NCBI RefSeq assembly: GCF_963662735.1 | Contig: NZ_OY759744.1 | Span: 496,001-560,000 of the forward strand | Reading direction: 5' to 3' | From: an uncultured Methanoregula sp. | GTDB taxonomy: Archaea > Halobacteriota > Methanomicrobia > Methanomicrobiales > Methanospirillaceae | Length of the DNA stretch: 64,000 nt | Shown: positions 63,401 through 64,000 of the stretch, piece by piece | How positions within the stretch are numbered: the stretch's first letter is position 1 | How the letters are laid out: each line of letters starts with the position of its first letter | Program-made: the position numbers and the translations under genes | Notes under the pieces: generated by a model | The model's input: the letters and a program-made list of their open reading frames with translations, nothing else | Databases searched by the model: none | What the model was told of the DNA's origin: nothing

Positions 63401-63598
63401 GGCAGTGCTGATGGATGATACCGGCACATAGAGCGATGCATTGTCATATGCAAGGAACTCGTCTTCCATATCCTCGAAGGACAGGTTCATATGCCCGTCC
63501 GATGGATCCTCGGCAGCAGCCGGTGGAAGAATAATGATCAGGAATGCCACGCAGAAGAGGATAGCAGCCAGGTTTTTTATCAGAATGCGGTATTTCAT
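60416..63598 (-). CDS. Secreted papain-like (C1A) protease with seven-blade propeller and IPT/TIG domain, membrane-anchored
   Basis: 1060 aa. Signal peptide 1-29. Papain core about 65-350, with oxyanion Gln84, catalytic Cys90 (QGTCGNCWVWA), His283 (GSGHAMILIGY) and Asn307 (VQNSWGTN). Seven LVIVD-like repeats of about 49 residues begin near 395, 444, 493, 542, 593, 642 and 693 (ANGAGGALLNGPMDVAVSGN type) and form a propeller. An IPT/TIG domain is split around it: first half 352-392 (STDLTGTNFASGADVML), second half 737-787 (GSWNVVVTN). A further beta domain (810-975), a Thr/Pro stalk and one helix at 1021-1044 precede a basic tail. Acts outside the cell on proteins or the S-layer; target unknown. 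Confidence 0.88.
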   Translation of the reverse strand: MKYRILIKNLAAILFCVAFLIIILPPAAAEDPSDGHMNLSFEDMEDEFLAYDNASLYVPVSSISTAPLTLSNEFPKTSYSDWDQGTCGNCWVWAGTGVLAQTLYKSTGTATPLSIQFFNSNYMNGNINMQKPHDWACTGGFPSTFADIYNTGVNQSYPGGPFVVPWTNANAGYKDAAVPDRDDEQTTLSKNLITITPNIGLGRIEPQRVLADPPSNQTAAVENITRALADGKVVYYTMQLPNKSVWAQFTPAFWSTQSNETLWDMDAYNQSFFNTSAGEGSGHAMILIGYNKSASLPKASQYWIVQNSWGTNANRTTGQYKLKMWMDYNATFNNTEWTTQEFWIFNTSWKTDPTVSSITPSTALMGTVSSTDLTGTNFASGADVMLKSATLTPRHAGSLVNGSGGAALGDPSRVTISGNYAYIASNTSNALEIVNLSNPFVPVHAGSIANGAGGALLNGPMDVAVSGNYAYVASFRDNALEIIDISTPSAPVHKSKISSGTGGALLMGPQRVAVSGNYAFVASSGSNALEIVNISNPAAPVHWGSLTDTTGGALLNTPYDLAVVDNFPYVYVASYGSNALEIVNITNPAAPRHMGSITNGAGGALLNAPWSVTVAGYNAFVTSKGNNALEIIDISNQSAPVHRGSLVKTQGVAWLNEPVDATISADRKYAYVSSNGGNRLDIIDVSDPAAPVYTTGLANGAGGALLETPSSVALYRSLAYVTSRGTDALEVVAVDSIPATGISVSPPTSMSGSFNLIKGTPFGSWNVVVTNVNNRFATLSNGFTVTSYIPPGPDGGDDENAGIAEEKETTTTGQASVSLKTNDLGQTLAPYTVETTEASPIDVQVSIPQSTKSLTAQGQPVSEVTITPVSQETVEGITGGISPPEGTVFAAGGHGVECSPTGATFDHPVTLTFTLTRSQWDDALAQAGGKSQDITVQYYAASTKSWVSLPTTVDRDTRTVTTTTKHFSFFAVLVKAARNTTPAPTQATHSQLTPAAAVHTTVSVVPTATPVPAPPQSSPQFPVVMVVAIIGGFAVLIGGILLMRRWWIRRQNPALFRDYD

Positions 63599-63816
63599 AG
63601 ATGCTCACAGGAGTTCAGGAAATACCAGTTTTTTTTCAATGAGGGATATCAGTATCGGTGTTATCCATAGGGGGTACCGGTTCCCGATACCCGTTGGTTA
63701 TCCCGACGAGCGTACCGGATATTCTCGTCCGGAGCTGAAAAGGTGTTTTTCCCCGGGGGATCTAAAAAAATGGTGGCCGGGGATTCCGGAACCCCGTATT
63801 TTTTGTAAATACCGGT

Positions 63817-64000
63817 TTACTGCATCGGGAGGATGCCCAGTTTCCTCAGCTTGGCAACGGAAAGATCCTGTGAAGCGCCGGACTTGAAATCCCCGTTGTC
63901 GATCTCAGTCTGGTATTCCTGGTTTCCGTACGCGACCGCATCCTCAAACGTCGAAGAACCGGTCATCGTGGTCTCGAGGCAGGAAAGAGAGCCGGGCGAG
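63817..64000 (-). CDS. 3' end of an unidentified gene (partial)
   Basis: About 60 codons enter from the right edge and end at TAA 63817-63819. The C-terminus reads KLRKLGILPMQ after a segment EDAVAYGNQEYQTEIDNGD. No family is recognisable. A T-rich stretch follows the stop (63798-63804 on the plus strand, A-rich on the coding strand). Confidence 0.5.
   Translation of the reverse strand, partial: SPGSLSCLETTMTGSSTFEDAVAYGNQEYQTEIDNGDFKSGASQDLSVAKLRKLGILPMQ

Overview
The window reads as chromosomal DNA of a hydrogenotrophic methanogen of the order Methanomicrobiales (Methanoregula-like). This is inferred from two formylmethanofuran dehydrogenase operons, a methanogen-type nif cluster with nifI1/nifI2 between nifH and nifD, an archaeal ATP-dependent DNA ligase beside an NreA-type protein, archaeal TATA boxes, a tRNA without encoded CCA, and fairly G+C-rich coding DNA with AT-rich gaps. 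No rRNA, prophage, transposase gene or CRISPR array was seen.

Layout. 0-4 kb: end of an unknown gene, a hairpin-ended repeat, a membrane protein with a long Pro-rich linker, a tiny membrane protein and a PAS protein. 3.7-12.5 kb (minus strand): small first gene, nifH, nifI1, nifI2, nifD, nifK, nifE, nifN, a thioredoxin-like [2Fe-2S] ferredoxin and an AnfO-family protein. This operon diverges from glnA (12.7 kb) across a GGAA-N6-TTCC site of the NrpR type; glnA carries a frameshift near its 3' end. 14.6-19.1 kb: ferredoxin-fwdD-fwdB-fwdA-fwdC. 19.2-22.2 kb: methyltransferase, cysteine desulfurase, an enlarged rubredoxin and a KTSC-like protein, then an unusual array of roughly 25-bp repeats.

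22.7-30.6 kb is a sulfur (or selenium) handling island: a small siroheme reductase-like protein, an unknown helical protein, a YeeE/YedE-type transporter split over two genes, TusA, a three-domain DsrE-like protein, a degenerate TusA, an unknown protein and a BadF/HgdC-type ATPase. Facing it are OsmC, a C_GCAxxG_C_C protein and a double-cubane-type reductase. This is the best candidate for an undescribed system.

31.0-35.4 kb holds a second fwdDBAC operon. It is followed by a SagB-like oxidoreductase, a MoeA fused to a substrate-binding domain, a possible winged-helix regulator, tupA, a MOT1-like molybdate transporter gene, tupB and tupC (with an apparent AUU start), and two paralogous small membrane proteins. 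Mo/W uptake, cofactor insertion and the Mo/W enzymes (nitrogenase and two Fwd copies) therefore lie within about 40 kb.

45-51 kb is housekeeping: MBL hydrolase, DNA ligase, NreA with a C-terminal PIP-like motif, zinc ribbon, glycosyltransferase, PspC, MsrA. 51.5-57.7 kb is cation transport: KUP, an MgtE-N/CBS protein split by a frameshift, an atypical Nramp transporter that may carry Mg2+, and CorA. 57.8-64 kb has a DUF2148 protein, tRNA-Val(GAC), a DUF4389 protein, a class I amidotransferase and a large secreted papain-like protease whose beta-propeller appears inserted into an IPT/TIG domain. Three intergenic copies of a roughly 123-bp hairpin-ended element (0.3, 38.4 and 60.1 kb) form a dispersed repeat family.
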